Source: Prosthecobacter sp. | GTDB lineage: Bacteria > Verrucomicrobiota > Verrucomicrobiia > Verrucomicrobiales > Verrucomicrobiaceae | DNA length: 64,000 nucleotides | Direction: 5' to 3' | NCBI RefSeq assembly: GCF_029946185.1 | Contig: NZ_JAQSEA010000048.1 | Coordinates: 1 to 64,000 of the forward strand | Shown: positions 41,880 through 51,378 of the stretch, piece after piece | How the letters are laid out: every line of letters begins with the position of its first letter | Numbering within the stretch: the first letter of the stretch is position 1 | Made by a program: the position numbers and the translations under genes | The notes under the pieces: generated by a model | Database searches by the model: none | Seen by the model: the letters and a program-made list of their open reading frames with translations, nothing else | Told to the model about the DNA's origin: nothing

Positions 41880-43013
41880 ATGCGCAAAGTTCTCCTCCTC
41901 GGCTCCACCGGTTCCATCGGCACCAGTGCCCTCAAAGTTGCCCGCGACATTCCCGAGCGCATGCAGATCGTCGGCTTGGCCGCGAACTGCAGTGTCGAAG
42001 CCCTCGTGGAGCAAGTCCGCGTAACCGGCGTGAAGCAGGTGGCCCTGACCGATGCCGCTGCTGCGGCAAAAGCACGCGCGCTCCTGCCTGCGGATGTCGT
42101 GTTGCATACAGGAACCCAGGGCCTCGTCGATCTCGTGAACGAATCTGACGCCGACATGGTGCTCGTTGCCATCGTCGGCACCGCCGGCCTCGCGCCAGCA
42201 CTCGCAGCCATCGAGCGCGGCATGCATCTCGCCGTCGCCAGCAAGGAAATTCTCGTCATGGCCGGCGAAGCCGTCACCGAAGCCGCCAAGCGCAAAGGCG
42301 TCAACATCCTGCCCGTGGACAGCGAGCACAACGCCATCTTCCAGTGCCTCGAAGGCCACCGGCACAGCGCCGTTCAGCGCATCCTGCTCACTGCCAGCGG
42401 CGGCCCCTTCCGCACGCTGCCCGCCGATCAACTGCCTGCCGTCACCGTCGCTCAGGCCCTCAAGCATCCTACCTGGACCATGGGCCGCAAGATTACCATC
42501 GACAGCGCAACTCTATTCAACAAGGGCCTCGAAATGATCGAGGCCAAGTGGCTCTTCGATGTGCCGATGGAGAAAATCGAGGTCGTCGTGCATCCGCAAA
42601 GCATCGTCCACAGCATGGTCGAGTTCGCCGACCACAGCATCATCGCCCAGCTGAGCCACAGCGATATGTGCTTCCCGATCCAATACGCCGTCACTTGGCC
42701 CGACCGCGTCCCGAACAATCTCAAACCGCTCGACTTCGCTAAAGTCGGCTCGCTTCAATTCGAAGCCCCCCGTGTGGACGATTTCCCCGCCATCAATCTC
42801 GCCCGTCACGCTGGAACTGTGGGCGGCACATTGCCCGCCGTTCTGAACGCCGCCAATGAGGTTGCCGTCGATGCCTTCCTCAATGGCAAGATCTCATTCC
42901 CCGGCATCTGGCAGACCGTGGAGCGTGTGATGACGGCGCATCAGGTGGTCCAGCATCCTGATCTCGGTACACTCATCGAAGCTGATGCTTGGGCACGACG
43001 CAAAGCTGCCTAG
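41880..43013 (+). CDS. dxr: 1-deoxy-D-xylulose-5-phosphate reductoisomerase
   Basis: Second enzyme of the MEP isoprenoid pathway, 377 residues, NADPH- and divalent-metal-dependent. LLLGSTGSIGTSAL binds the nucleotide, SKEILVMAG precedes the active site, DSEHNAIFQ gives the metal-binding Asp and Glu, and TASGGPFRT and HPTWTMGRKITIDSATLFNK are the catalytic blocks. HPQSIVHSMVEF and LNAANEVAVDAFL complete the fold. I use the ATG at 41880; a GTG one codon earlier is possible. Cotranscribed with cdsA. The protease gene rseP, which often follows, is not here; a large alpha-2-macroglobulin gene takes its place after 101 bp. Confidence 0.95.
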   Translation: MRKVLLLGSTGSIGTSALKVARDIPERMQIVGLAANCSVEALVEQVRVTGVKQVALTDAAAAAKARALLPADVVLHTGTQGLVDLVNESDADMVLVAIVGTAGLAPALAAIERGMHLAVASKEILVMAGEAVTEAAKRKGVNILPVDSEHNAIFQCLEGHRHSAVQRILLTASGGPFRTLPADQLPAVTVAQALKHPTWTMGRKITIDSATLFNKGLEMIEAKWLFDVPMEKIEVVVHPQSIVHSMVEFADHSIIAQLSHSDMCFPIQYAVTWPDRVPNNLKPLDFAKVGSLQFEAPRVDDFPAINLARHAGTVGGTLPAVLNAANEVAVDAFLNGKISFPGIWQTVERVMTAHQVVQHPDLGTLIEADAWARRKAA

Positions 43014-43030
43014 TTGATCTGAATCGAGTC

Positions 43031-43049
43031 TTTTTGGAGTGTCCAAAAA
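43031..43049. promoter_or_regulatory. Inverted repeat between dxr and the alpha-2-macroglobulin gene
   Basis: TTTTTGGA and TCCAAAAA pair perfectly around a three-base loop, 18 bp after the dxr stop, with another CTCCAAAAA close behind. It may be an operator or a weak terminator; GC content is too low for a strong stem. Confidence 0.4.
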
Positions 43050-43114
43050 CTCTCCAAAAATATCCTCGCCCCTGCGGGCGGCGTGCTACTCTCAGGGCGA
43101 ACCCACTGTTCGCT

Positions 43115-46100
43115 ATGAAAACTACTTTCAGCTTCGCGCTGCTGCCAGCCATGACGCTGGCGTTTGTTGCCGCCTCTGTCATCTCCAACGGAGCCCCGCC
43201 CAAAGGCCGAGCTGATGTGAAAACGCCGCCTCCTCAGGAACTGCACGCGGACATAACCATCAATCCTGAGGAGCTGGCTCCGGAATCCACCATCGAAGTC
43301 GTGTTTCCGACGCCGATGGTCGCTAAAGAACAGATTGGCAAGAGCGCGGACACTTCGCCACTGGTCGTCATACCGGAACTGACCGGCACCTTTGAATGGA
43401 CGAGTACACGCAGCGGCCACTTTCACCTCACGCAGGCACCGAAGTTCGCCGCCAGCTACGAGTTCACACTGCGCACTGGTTTGACCGACCTCGCAGGTAA
43501 ACCGCTCTCCACCGAAAAGCTCGACTCCGTGGAAAGCGCCCGCTTTCGCATCATCGATCAGCACCCGCGTTGGTTCGACGACGATGCCCAGAATCGTGCT
43601 CCGCGTTTTCTCTTCGAGTTCAATGACAGCGTGACGCCAACGGAGGTCGTCAAGCACATCAAGTTCGTCTCTGAATCATCACCACAGCCAGTCGCTGCCA
43701 AGATCCGCCACGCTACGGGCAAGGACTTCACCCGCATGAGCGCCGAACCTCAGGCAACTTGGGCGGAAGAAATCTCCAAGGTGAAACCCTCCGTGGGGGA
43801 TGATGCGGCACGTCTCAGCGCCATCATCGTCGAGCCTGAAACACAGCTCTCCATTGGCAAATGGCGTCTCGCCATTGCTGAAACACTCAGCAACACTTCC
43901 GGCATCAATCAAATCGTCACGGGTGACGACATCCAACTCGGCGAGATCAAGCCGTTCGAAGTACGTGAGGTCGAGGCGCATACGCCGTTCGACAGCGACT
44001 ACTACATCGATGTCGATTTCAACAAGCGTCTCCTGCCGCCGACCACTGATGAAATGACGAAGGAGATGACGGAGGCTTTCGCTCAAAAGCTCGCTCCTTT
44101 CGTCACCATACGCCGCAGTTCACTCGGTCAGAAACTGGCCTCCGTAGTGAACAAGGATGAAGGCCCGATGACAGGTCTCAAAGTGGAAATTCTTGGCCGC
44201 ACGCTACGCTTCAACGGGCCTTTTGAAGTGAACAAGAAGTACACGGTCACGGTCGATATGGCGATGACCTCGGGGGACAATCTGCCGTTGCAGGCGAATT
44301 ACAAAAACGAGGTCACGTTCACTCCAAATCCGCCCTATCTGGCCGCGCCGAGTTTCATCAACGCTCAACTGGCCAAAGGCGCTGCGAACTATGAATTCAG
44401 CGCCGCAAACGTGAGCCAGGTCCGCGTGCGTGCGAAGCGCCTCAACGGCCCCGAATTGCTCAAGGCCCTTGATGATTACCGTGCCTACCGCTCGGCCTAC
44501 TACGGCAATGATAAACAAAAGGCGGCCTACAAGATGCAGTCCATCGATGCCTACCCTGGCACCCAGGTGTTTGACCGCAGCTTTCCGGTGACGAAGCCGC
44601 TCGACCACAGCGAAATCCTGAAGCTGAACTGGCGTGAAGTGCTTGGTGATTTTCCCGCTGCACCGCTGTTCATCGAACTCGAAGGAACTGCCGCCGCTGG
44701 ACTCACGCAGAAAGGTGTCGTCACCCAGACGCTTGTGCAGTTCACCGACTTGGGCATCATGCAGAAAAGCAATGGCCGCGAGTCGATGGTCTTTGTGACT
44801 TCGCTGGAGACAGGCAAGGCTGTGCCTGGCGTGCGCCTCACCTTTGTTGATACGGATTTAAAACTCATCGGCTATGGCGACACCGACGCCAGCGGCATCG
44901 CCACCGCACCGGGAGCCACTCCTGCTTTTGTGCTCGCTGAAAAGAATGGCGACTGTGCTGTCATTGAATGCAACGACAGCAGCATCAGCATCCCCTATGA
45001 TATTTCGCAGGCTTATGAAAACGTCTGGAAGCCGCAGCGTCGCACGTTTGTTTTCTCAGACCGCCCACTCTACAAGCCCGGTGACACAGCGCATTTCAAG
45101 GCGCACACCCGCCTGCTTGTCGGTGATGATTTGAGCATGGATCAAGCGCCCGCGCAGGGCCGTATGGTGATTCGCGATCCGCGTTACCGCATCGTTATCG
45201 ACAAACCGGTCACGTTCACCGCGAATGGTGCCTGGGCGGATGATGTGGTGCTGCCGACCGGCCCTGCGGGCTGGTATGATCTTTCGATCAATCTCAAGGC
45301 GGCCAATCCGAACAGTCAGAGTGATGATGGTGGCAGCATGACCTTCCGCATCGACGACTACAAGCCGAACACTTTTGAGGTGAAGCTCGACACGAAGGTG
45401 ATTAAGTTCCAGCCCGACCGCATCCACCTGCCGCTCAGTGCGAACTACTACATGGGCAAGGCTCTCTCCGTTGCCAAGGTGCAGTGGAGTGCGAACTCGC
45501 AGCGCGACTACGAAGCGCCCGAGGCTTATAAACGCTATCATTTTGGTGAAGCGGATGCATGGGCCCACTACGCCCAGGATCGCGATGCCGATGGCGACTA
45601 CGCCGGCCATGGCAATGATGAGGTGGAAAACGAGTGGTTCGTGAATGGTAATCTCTTCCTGGCAGAAGACGGCACGGCCACGCTCGAAATGCCGCAGCCA
45701 CCGCCAGACCGTGCCGCGCTGCCGCAGCGCGTGCGGGTGAATGCCGAAGTCACGGACATCAACGAACAGACCATCACTTCCTCGGCTGAGTTTGAAGTGC
45801 CCGGCGCTGATTTCCTGCTGGGACTCAAAGGCCCCGATTATTTCGGCACTGCCGGCAAAGCGCTGCAGCTTGAAGTCGTCGCGATTGATTCCAAAGGCGC
45901 TCCCGCCGCAGGCATGGTGCATGTCGATCTCAAAGTTGAGCGCCAGGAATACCACACCCTTAAAATAGCCACGGCTGGCGGTGGATCGACGACCAAGGAT
46001 CAGGTCATCCTGCGTGAGGAATTGAAGCAGAGTTTCGATTTGAAAGCCGCCACCGCAGGCTCGGCTCCTTCAGTCACCGTTCCTTTCACTCCAGCCAGTG

Positions 46101-49100
46101 GCGGTGTGTATTTCGTCACTGCAGAGTCCGTGGATGCCAAGGGCACCAAAGTGCTCTCGCGCATGCCGTTCTATGCCGTCGGTGGCAACGAATTCCCATG
46201 GGCGATGGAGGACGGCAATCGCATGAATCTCCAGCCGGAGAAGACCAAGCTCAAGCCCGGCGAAGATGCCGTCATCGTGGTCAAAACACCCATCGCTGGC
46301 ACCGCGCTCGTCACGGTGGAGCGTAACAAACTCCACCGCCAGTTCGTCACCGAACTCACCCTCGAAAATCCCATCATCCGCGTGCCGCTCGGTGAAGACG
46401 AATTTCCCAATGTCTTCGTCTCCGTCATCGTCATCCGTGGTTCCGCCGCCAGCACCAAACAGCACAAGATGCCGGAGTATCGCATCGGTTATTGCGCTCT
46501 GACGGTTGAATCAGATGCGAAGGAGCTGAAACTCGCGGTGAAGCCGGATCACGATGAAGTGCGTCCTGCGGAAGAGGTGAAAATCACCACGACAATCACC
46601 GATGCCAAAGGCACCGCAGTCTCGGGTGCAGATGTGACGCTCTACGCCGTCGATGAAGGGGTGCTCAGTCTCATGAAGCATGAGACGCCTGACCCCTCCG
46701 CGTATTTCCACGCCGAACTTCCGCTCGCCATCGACAGCTTCACCTCCTTCGACAGACTGCTGTCTGAAGAGGCTGCCGCACGCAACCGCGGCAACAAAGG
46801 CTTTGTCGTTGGTGATGCGCAGAAGGGGGGCGACGGCGGCACGGCACCTGTCAATATCCGCAAAAACTTCATCGCTACACCCCTGTGGCTCGCCTCCGGC
46901 ACCACGGATGCCCAGGGCCGTCTGACCGCCAGTGTCACCGCGCCTGACAATCTCACGCGCTATAGCATCATGGCCGTCGCCGCGCATGGTGTGGATCGTT
47001 TTGGTAGCGGTGAATCCGCCTTCAAGATCAACAAGCCGCTCATGATCGAGCCCGCCGTGCCGCGCTTCGCCCGCCTTGGCGATGAGTTTCTCGTGAAGGC
47101 CGTCGTTCACAACACCACGCCCAATGCCGGTGCGGTGGAGGTCACGCTCGAACTCGATGCCACGGCGGACTTCATCCAGGAAAAGCGCGATTTCGTTCCC
47201 GCCTCTCTCAAAGCCGACATGGGTGGTAGCGCCAAGCAACAGAAGGTTGTTCTGCAAATCAAAGCTGGTGAAACCGCAGCCACCGCCTTCCCGGTGCAGT
47301 TCGTGCAACTCGGCACTGCTAAATGGAAATGGACCGCGCGCGGCGTGGACTGGCCGGTGGCAGCCAGTGATGGCACGGAATCGACCTTTGAAGTGAATCA
47401 TCCCGTGCCCGAGTTGCGGTATGTGAGGTACACACGTCTCAAAGCGGATGAACCCAACGAGAACCTCATCAAGGATGTGAACCCCGCACTGCTCGAAGGC
47501 GAAGGCTCGCTTTCACTGGGCATTAGCAACAGCCGCCTCTTTGAGGCCCGCGATGCGCTGGATTACCTGCTGCACTATCCCTATGGCTGCGCTGAGCAGA
47601 CGACGTCTGCCACGATGCCCTGGCTCGCCCTCGGCAAATACGAGCCGCTATTCCCCGATCAGCTCGGTGGTGGCAAAGCCAAGCAAGTGGTGCAGTCCGG
47701 CGTGGACAAACTCCTGCAAATGACCACGGATGAAGGCGGCCTCGCCTATTGGCCCGGCGGCACCGAGTCAAGCGTCTGGGCCAGCGCCTATGGCGGCATG
47801 ATGCTGCTGCGCGCGCGCGATCAGGGGGCTTCCGTTCCTGCGGACGCCATCAACAAGCTCGTGGAGTTCCTCTCGAAAAAACTGCGCGGTCTGGAAGAGG
47901 AAAAAGATCTCTACAACATCACCGACTCCGCTCTGGCGCTCTACACACTCGCGAAGGCAGGCAAGCCCGAGCCTGCTTATCAGAATCTGCTATTCGGCCG
48001 ACGCGAACACCTGCCTGAAATCGCCCGACTCTACCTCGCACTCTCCATGTGTCTGAGCAACGCCCCTGAGCAGCAGATCAAGGACACCCTCGGCTGGAAA
48101 CCCATCGAGCATGCAGCCCCTGCGAAGAGCGACAGCAAAACCAAGGGAGCCAAGTCCAAAACCGCATCCAAATCCAAAACGGAAACGAAAGCCAAGGCGA
48201 CACCCGCTCCGCGTCCTGTCGTCTGGAGCCACTGGGCTGGTAATGGCGCGAACAAGGCTCTGCGTTTGATCTGCTACACGCATCTCGGTCTGACTGAGGA
48301 CGCGGAAAATCTCGCCGTGTCGATCCTGCAATCCCGCAACGGTCGTGGTGAATGGGGCAATACTTTCACCAATGCCTGGACTCTGACCGCCCTCGCCGCC
48401 TACGAGCGCAGTTTGAAGAAAGTCGGCGAACCGCTCGTTGCGACGGGGCATTGGGACACGCAGGATGTGCCGCTCAATCTGGCTGCGGGGTTCTCCAGCG
48501 CCCATGTGAACTTTGCGCTCAATGATGCACTCAGTGCGAAGCCGCTCAGCGTCGAACTCCCCGCAGGCCGCGAGATCTACGGTCGCATCGAGGCAAGCAG
48601 CTTCCCACCTCAGCGTGCTTTCGCCGGCGAAAACAAAGGCTACGCCATCGAGCGCAGCTACGAAGAGCTGAACATGGACGGCTCCACCTCCGGCACCGAT
48701 GACCTCCGCGTCGGCGACATGGTCGTCGTCACACTCAAGATTGAAATCGGCGGCGGTGATCGCTACCTCGCCATCGACGACGCCCTCCCTGCCGTCTTTG
48801 AAGCCATCAATCCCGAATTCGGCACCCAGAGCGAACGCGAAGGTGACCAACTCCCAGACGGCACCCAGCCCTGGTTCTGCGACCATCGCGAAATCCGCAC
48901 CGACCGCGCCCTGTTCTTCACCGACTTCGCACCCGCCAAAGGCAAGTTCAGCCTCCAATACCTCGCCCGAGTCATCGCTGAAGGCGACACCACCGCCCCG
49001 CCTGCCCGCATCGAAGCCATGTACCAACCCGACAAATACGGCCTCAGCCCGACTCAGCGCGTACGCACCCTGCCTTCCGCTGGTGCAAAGGTGGCGGAAG

Positions 49101-49108
49101 TGAAGTGA
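43115..49108 (+). CDS. Bacterial alpha-2-macroglobulin family protein with thioester motif
   Basis: Exported giant of 1,997 residues, the bacterial counterpart of alpha-2-macroglobulin: a bait-and-trap protease inhibitor thought to protect the envelope. The signal peptide (FSFALLPAMTLAFVAASV) has no lipobox, so it is periplasmic or secreted rather than lipid-anchored. MG domains fill the first 1,350 residues (DRPLYKPGDTAHFKAH near 650 is a typical MG block). The thioester motif CAEQ is at 1492-1495 in YPYGCAEQTTSATMPWL, so it can bind targets covalently. A lysine- and serine-rich insert lies at about 1667-1701. No pbpC gene is adjacent. ATG at 43115. Confidence 0.93.
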   Translation: MKTTFSFALLPAMTLAFVAASVISNGAPPKGRADVKTPPPQELHADITINPEELAPESTIEVVFPTPMVAKEQIGKSADTSPLVVIPELTGTFEWTSTRSGHFHLTQAPKFAASYEFTLRTGLTDLAGKPLSTEKLDSVESARFRIIDQHPRWFDDDAQNRAPRFLFEFNDSVTPTEVVKHIKFVSESSPQPVAAKIRHATGKDFTRMSAEPQATWAEEISKVKPSVGDDAARLSAIIVEPETQLSIGKWRLAIAETLSNTSGINQIVTGDDIQLGEIKPFEVREVEAHTPFDSDYYIDVDFNKRLLPPTTDEMTKEMTEAFAQKLAPFVTIRRSSLGQKLASVVNKDEGPMTGLKVEILGRTLRFNGPFEVNKKYTVTVDMAMTSGDNLPLQANYKNEVTFTPNPPYLAAPSFINAQLAKGAANYEFSAANVSQVRVRAKRLNGPELLKALDDYRAYRSAYYGNDKQKAAYKMQSIDAYPGTQVFDRSFPVTKPLDHSEILKLNWREVLGDFPAAPLFIELEGTAAAGLTQKGVVTQTLVQFTDLGIMQKSNGRESMVFVTSLETGKAVPGVRLTFVDTDLKLIGYGDTDASGIATAPGATPAFVLAEKNGDCAVIECNDSSISIPYDISQAYENVWKPQRRTFVFSDRPLYKPGDTAHFKAHTRLLVGDDLSMDQAPAQGRMVIRDPRYRIVIDKPVTFTANGAWADDVVLPTGPAGWYDLSINLKAANPNSQSDDGGSMTFRIDDYKPNTFEVKLDTKVIKFQPDRIHLPLSANYYMGKALSVAKVQWSANSQRDYEAPEAYKRYHFGEADAWAHYAQDRDADGDYAGHGNDEVENEWFVNGNLFLAEDGTATLEMPQPPPDRAALPQRVRVNAEVTDINEQTITSSAEFEVPGADFLLGLKGPDYFGTAGKALQLEVVAIDSKGAPAAGMVHVDLKVERQEYHTLKIATAGGGSTTKDQVILREELKQSFDLKAATAGSAPSVTVPFTPASGGVYFVTAESVDAKGTKVLSRMPFYAVGGNEFPWAMEDGNRMNLQPEKTKLKPGEDAVIVVKTPIAGTALVTVERNKLHRQFVTELTLENPIIRVPLGEDEFPNVFVSVIVIRGSAASTKQHKMPEYRIGYCALTVESDAKELKLAVKPDHDEVRPAEEVKITTTITDAKGTAVSGADVTLYAVDEGVLSLMKHETPDPSAYFHAELPLAIDSFTSFDRLLSEEAAARNRGNKGFVVGDAQKGGDGGTAPVNIRKNFIATPLWLASGTTDAQGRLTASVTAPDNLTRYSIMAVAAHGVDRFGSGESAFKINKPLMIEPAVPRFARLGDEFLVKAVVHNTTPNAGAVEVTLELDATADFIQEKRDFVPASLKADMGGSAKQQKVVLQIKAGETAATAFPVQFVQLGTAKWKWTARGVDWPVAASDGTESTFEVNHPVPELRYVRYTRLKADEPNENLIKDVNPALLEGEGSLSLGISNSRLFEARDALDYLLHYPYGCAEQTTSATMPWLALGKYEPLFPDQLGGGKAKQVVQSGVDKLLQMTTDEGGLAYWPGGTESSVWASAYGGMMLLRARDQGASVPADAINKLVEFLSKKLRGLEEEKDLYNITDSALALYTLAKAGKPEPAYQNLLFGRREHLPEIARLYLALSMCLSNAPEQQIKDTLGWKPIEHAAPAKSDSKTKGAKSKTASKSKTETKAKATPAPRPVVWSHWAGNGANKALRLICYTHLGLTEDAENLAVSILQSRNGRGEWGNTFTNAWTLTALAAYERSLKKVGEPLVATGHWDTQDVPLNLAAGFSSAHVNFALNDALSAKPLSVELPAGREIYGRIEASSFPPQRAFAGENKGYAIERSYEELNMDGSTSGTDDLRVGDMVVVTLKIEIGGGDRYLAIDDALPAVFEAINPEFGTQSEREGDQLPDGTQPWFCDHREIRTDRALFFTDFAPAKGKFSLQYLARVIAEGDTTAPPARIEAMYQPDKYGLSPTQRVRTLPSAGAKVAEVK

Positions 49109-49141
49109 GACAGATGCATTTGTCCTTCGTAATCGTTTCCA

Positions 49142-50431
49142 ATGTCAGTATCTGCCGCTGAATCAATCTCCCAAATCCGCGCTTCCTTTCCCGCACAGGG
49201 CTTCTTTGCAGAAAAGGAATGGGTCTTGTCGCCAGAGGCATTCGCATTGGATGGAGCAACGGTCACATTGATCCGCAATCTTGGGCCCGCACTCCGCGCC
49301 TTTCAGCGCGCATGCAACCGCCTGTACTTTGATGAATCCCACCCCTGGGTGGCGAAGCTGCTGGATCAGGGCAAGCCACAGCGCGTGCTCGATCTGGGGC
49401 GGAATCCGCGCTGGCATGAAGACCTGCCACGCGTGCTGCGGCCGGACTTGGTGCTGACGGAAACCGGGGTGACCATCTCGGAGCTGGATTCACTGCCCGG
49501 TGGTATTGGTTTAACAGCGTGGCTGAATGAGACGTACGCTGCGCTGAATCAAGACGTGATCGGTGGAGCTTCTGGAATGATCGAGGCGTTTGCCGCAGCG
49601 TTTCCGAGTGAAGACATCCTGATCTCGCGTGAATCCGCTGACTACCTGCCAGAGATGAGCTGGCTGGCGGATCGACTGGGCCGTCGTGTGTTGAGGCCAT
49701 GGGAGGTGCAGCCGTACGAACTCAACGGGGCGGCGATTTACCGCTTCTTCGAACTGTTTGATCTCGCGAACGTTGAGAATGCCGATGTGATGCTGCACAT
49801 GGCGGAGCGCGGTGAACTGAGCTTTACTCCGCCGATCAAAGCCTTCCTCGAAGAGAAGCTCTGGCTCGCGCTGTTTTGGTCTCCCGCTTTGGCAGATTTT
49901 TGGCAGTCGGCGCTGAGTGCTGAACACCTGGTGCTTTTGCAGCAATGCATCCCGATGGGCTGGGTGGTCGATCCGGTGCCGCTGCCACCGTTCGCGGTAT
50001 GGCCGAAGCTCGACATTCAGAGCTGGCATGAGATGAAAGCCTTCGGTGGCAAGCCGCGGCAGCTTGTGTTGAAGATCAGCGGCTTTTCCGAGCGTGGCTG
50101 GGGATCGCGTGGGGTGTTCATCGGCCACGATTTATCGCAGGAGCAGTGGGGCACGGCGATTGATGAGGCACTGGCAAGTTTTCCCACGAATCCCTTCGTG
50201 CTCCAGGAGTTTCATCGCGCCAGAGTGGTCACGCATCCGGCTTGGGACGAAGACAAGCAGGCCACGCGCGCCATGCAGAGCCGGGTGCGCTTGTGCCCTT
50301 ACTATTTCGCTACCTCGGAGGAGGACGCTGATCCGGCGCTGGGCGGGGTGCTGGCCACGGTCTGCCCAGCGGACAAAAAAATCCTCCATGGCATGCGGGA
50401 TGCGATGATGCTGCCTTGCGTTGCGCGGTGA
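49142..50431 (+). CDS. Unknown protein, ATP-grasp-like
   Basis: Cytoplasmic protein of 429 residues with no family I can name. The C-terminal half has ATP-grasp-like features: QLVLKISGFSERGWGSRGVF (about 303-322) resembles the lysine and glycine-rich ATP lid, and NPFVLQEFHRARVVTHPAW the following strands. The N-terminal half has IGGASGMIEAFAAAFPSEDI. Circularly permuted ATP-grasp ligases are possible relatives. It lies 33 bp after the macroglobulin gene and 22 bp before the esterase gene, so these may form one transcript. ATP-dependent ligation is an inference from the motif resemblance alone. Confidence 0.5.
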   Translation: MSVSAAESISQIRASFPAQGFFAEKEWVLSPEAFALDGATVTLIRNLGPALRAFQRACNRLYFDESHPWVAKLLDQGKPQRVLDLGRNPRWHEDLPRVLRPDLVLTETGVTISELDSLPGGIGLTAWLNETYAALNQDVIGGASGMIEAFAAAFPSEDILISRESADYLPEMSWLADRLGRRVLRPWEVQPYELNGAAIYRFFELFDLANVENADVMLHMAERGELSFTPPIKAFLEEKLWLALFWSPALADFWQSALSAEHLVLLQQCIPMGWVVDPVPLPPFAVWPKLDIQSWHEMKAFGGKPRQLVLKISGFSERGWGSRGVFIGHDLSQEQWGTAIDEALASFPTNPFVLQEFHRARVVTHPAWDEDKQATRAMQSRVRLCPYYFATSEEDADPALGGVLATVCPADKKILHGMRDAMMLPCVAR

Positions 50432-50453
50432 TTTCCGCTCCATTAGCGGCACC

Positions 50454-51320
50454 ATGAAGCTCCTTCCCGCTCTTCTGTTTGTCTCGTCGTCCCTTTTTGC
50501 TGCCGAACCGATCGTTGTTAAACTCTGGCCTGGAGGCGCGCCGGAACAGCCCGGGGTTAAGATCGAGGCCGAGAAGGAGATCCCGAAGAAGTCAGCAGAT
50601 GATGTGCAGCGCATCACGAACGTGACTGACCCCATGATCACGGTCTTCAAACCGGAGAAACCCAATGGCACGGCGGTGATGGTGTGCCCCGGCGGCGGCT
50701 ATGGCATCCTGGCCTATGAGCATGAAGGCTCGCAGGTCTGTGATTTTCTGGTCAAACATGGGGTGACGGGCATCCTGCTCAAATACCGTGTGCCGAAGCG
50801 TGATCCCAAGGACCCTGGCCGTGAAGCCCTGCAGGACGCTCAGCGTGCCATGGGCATCATTCGTCATCACGCTGCCGAGTGGGGTCTCAAGCCGGATCGC
50901 ATCGGCATCCTCGGCTTCTCTGCGGGGGGACATCTGACCGTGATGACGGCGCTGCATGCGAACACCCGGACCTACACGACTGATCCTGCGTTGGATGTCG
51001 AGGACGCGACGCCGAATTTCGCCATTCCGGTTTACCCGGCCTACTTGGTCAGCAAGGAGGACATCACGCATCTGCTGCCGGGTTTTGAAGTGACCGCCAA
51101 ATCCCCCCCGATGTGCCTGGTACATGCGGGCGATGATTCGTGGCCAGCCAGCGCGAGCGCCCTGCTATATCTTGAATACAAGAAGCTCAACATCCCCTGC
51201 GAACTGCACATCTACGCCAAAGGCGGCCACGGTTTCGGTATGCGCAAAAGTGGCGGGCCGGTGAACGACTGGCCAAACCGCGTGGCGGAGTGGATGAAGT
51301 CGATGGGGTACATTCCTTGA
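50454..51320 (+). CDS. Exported alpha/beta hydrolase (esterase, BD-FAE/acetyl-xylan-esterase type)
   Basis: Exported esterase of 288 residues. The ATG at 50454 begins a signal peptide (LLPALLFVSSSLFAAEP). VKLWPGGAPEQPGV starts the mature part; CPGGGYGILAYEHEG forms the oxyanion region, GILGFSAGGHL holds the nucleophilic Ser, HAGDDSWPASAS the Asp and GGHGFGM the His. This pattern is typical of PVC exported carbohydrate esterases that remove acetyl or feruloyl groups from polysaccharides. The substrate is not known. The frame upstream of 50454 overlaps the previous gene's end and is ignored. Confidence 0.88.
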   Translation: MKLLPALLFVSSSLFAAEPIVVKLWPGGAPEQPGVKIEAEKEIPKKSADDVQRITNVTDPMITVFKPEKPNGTAVMVCPGGGYGILAYEHEGSQVCDFLVKHGVTGILLKYRVPKRDPKDPGREALQDAQRAMGIIRHHAAEWGLKPDRIGILGFSAGGHLTVMTALHANTRTYTTDPALDVEDATPNFAIPVYPAYLVSKEDITHLLPGFEVTAKSPPMCLVHAGDDSWPASASALLYLEYKKLNIPCELHIYAKGGHGFGMRKSGGPVNDWPNRVAEWMKSMGYIP

Positions 51321-51378
51321 TCCTGCATCTATGAGGTGGCTTGTGCTTCCCGCTGGGTTATCGTGAAGCTGTGCCTGC

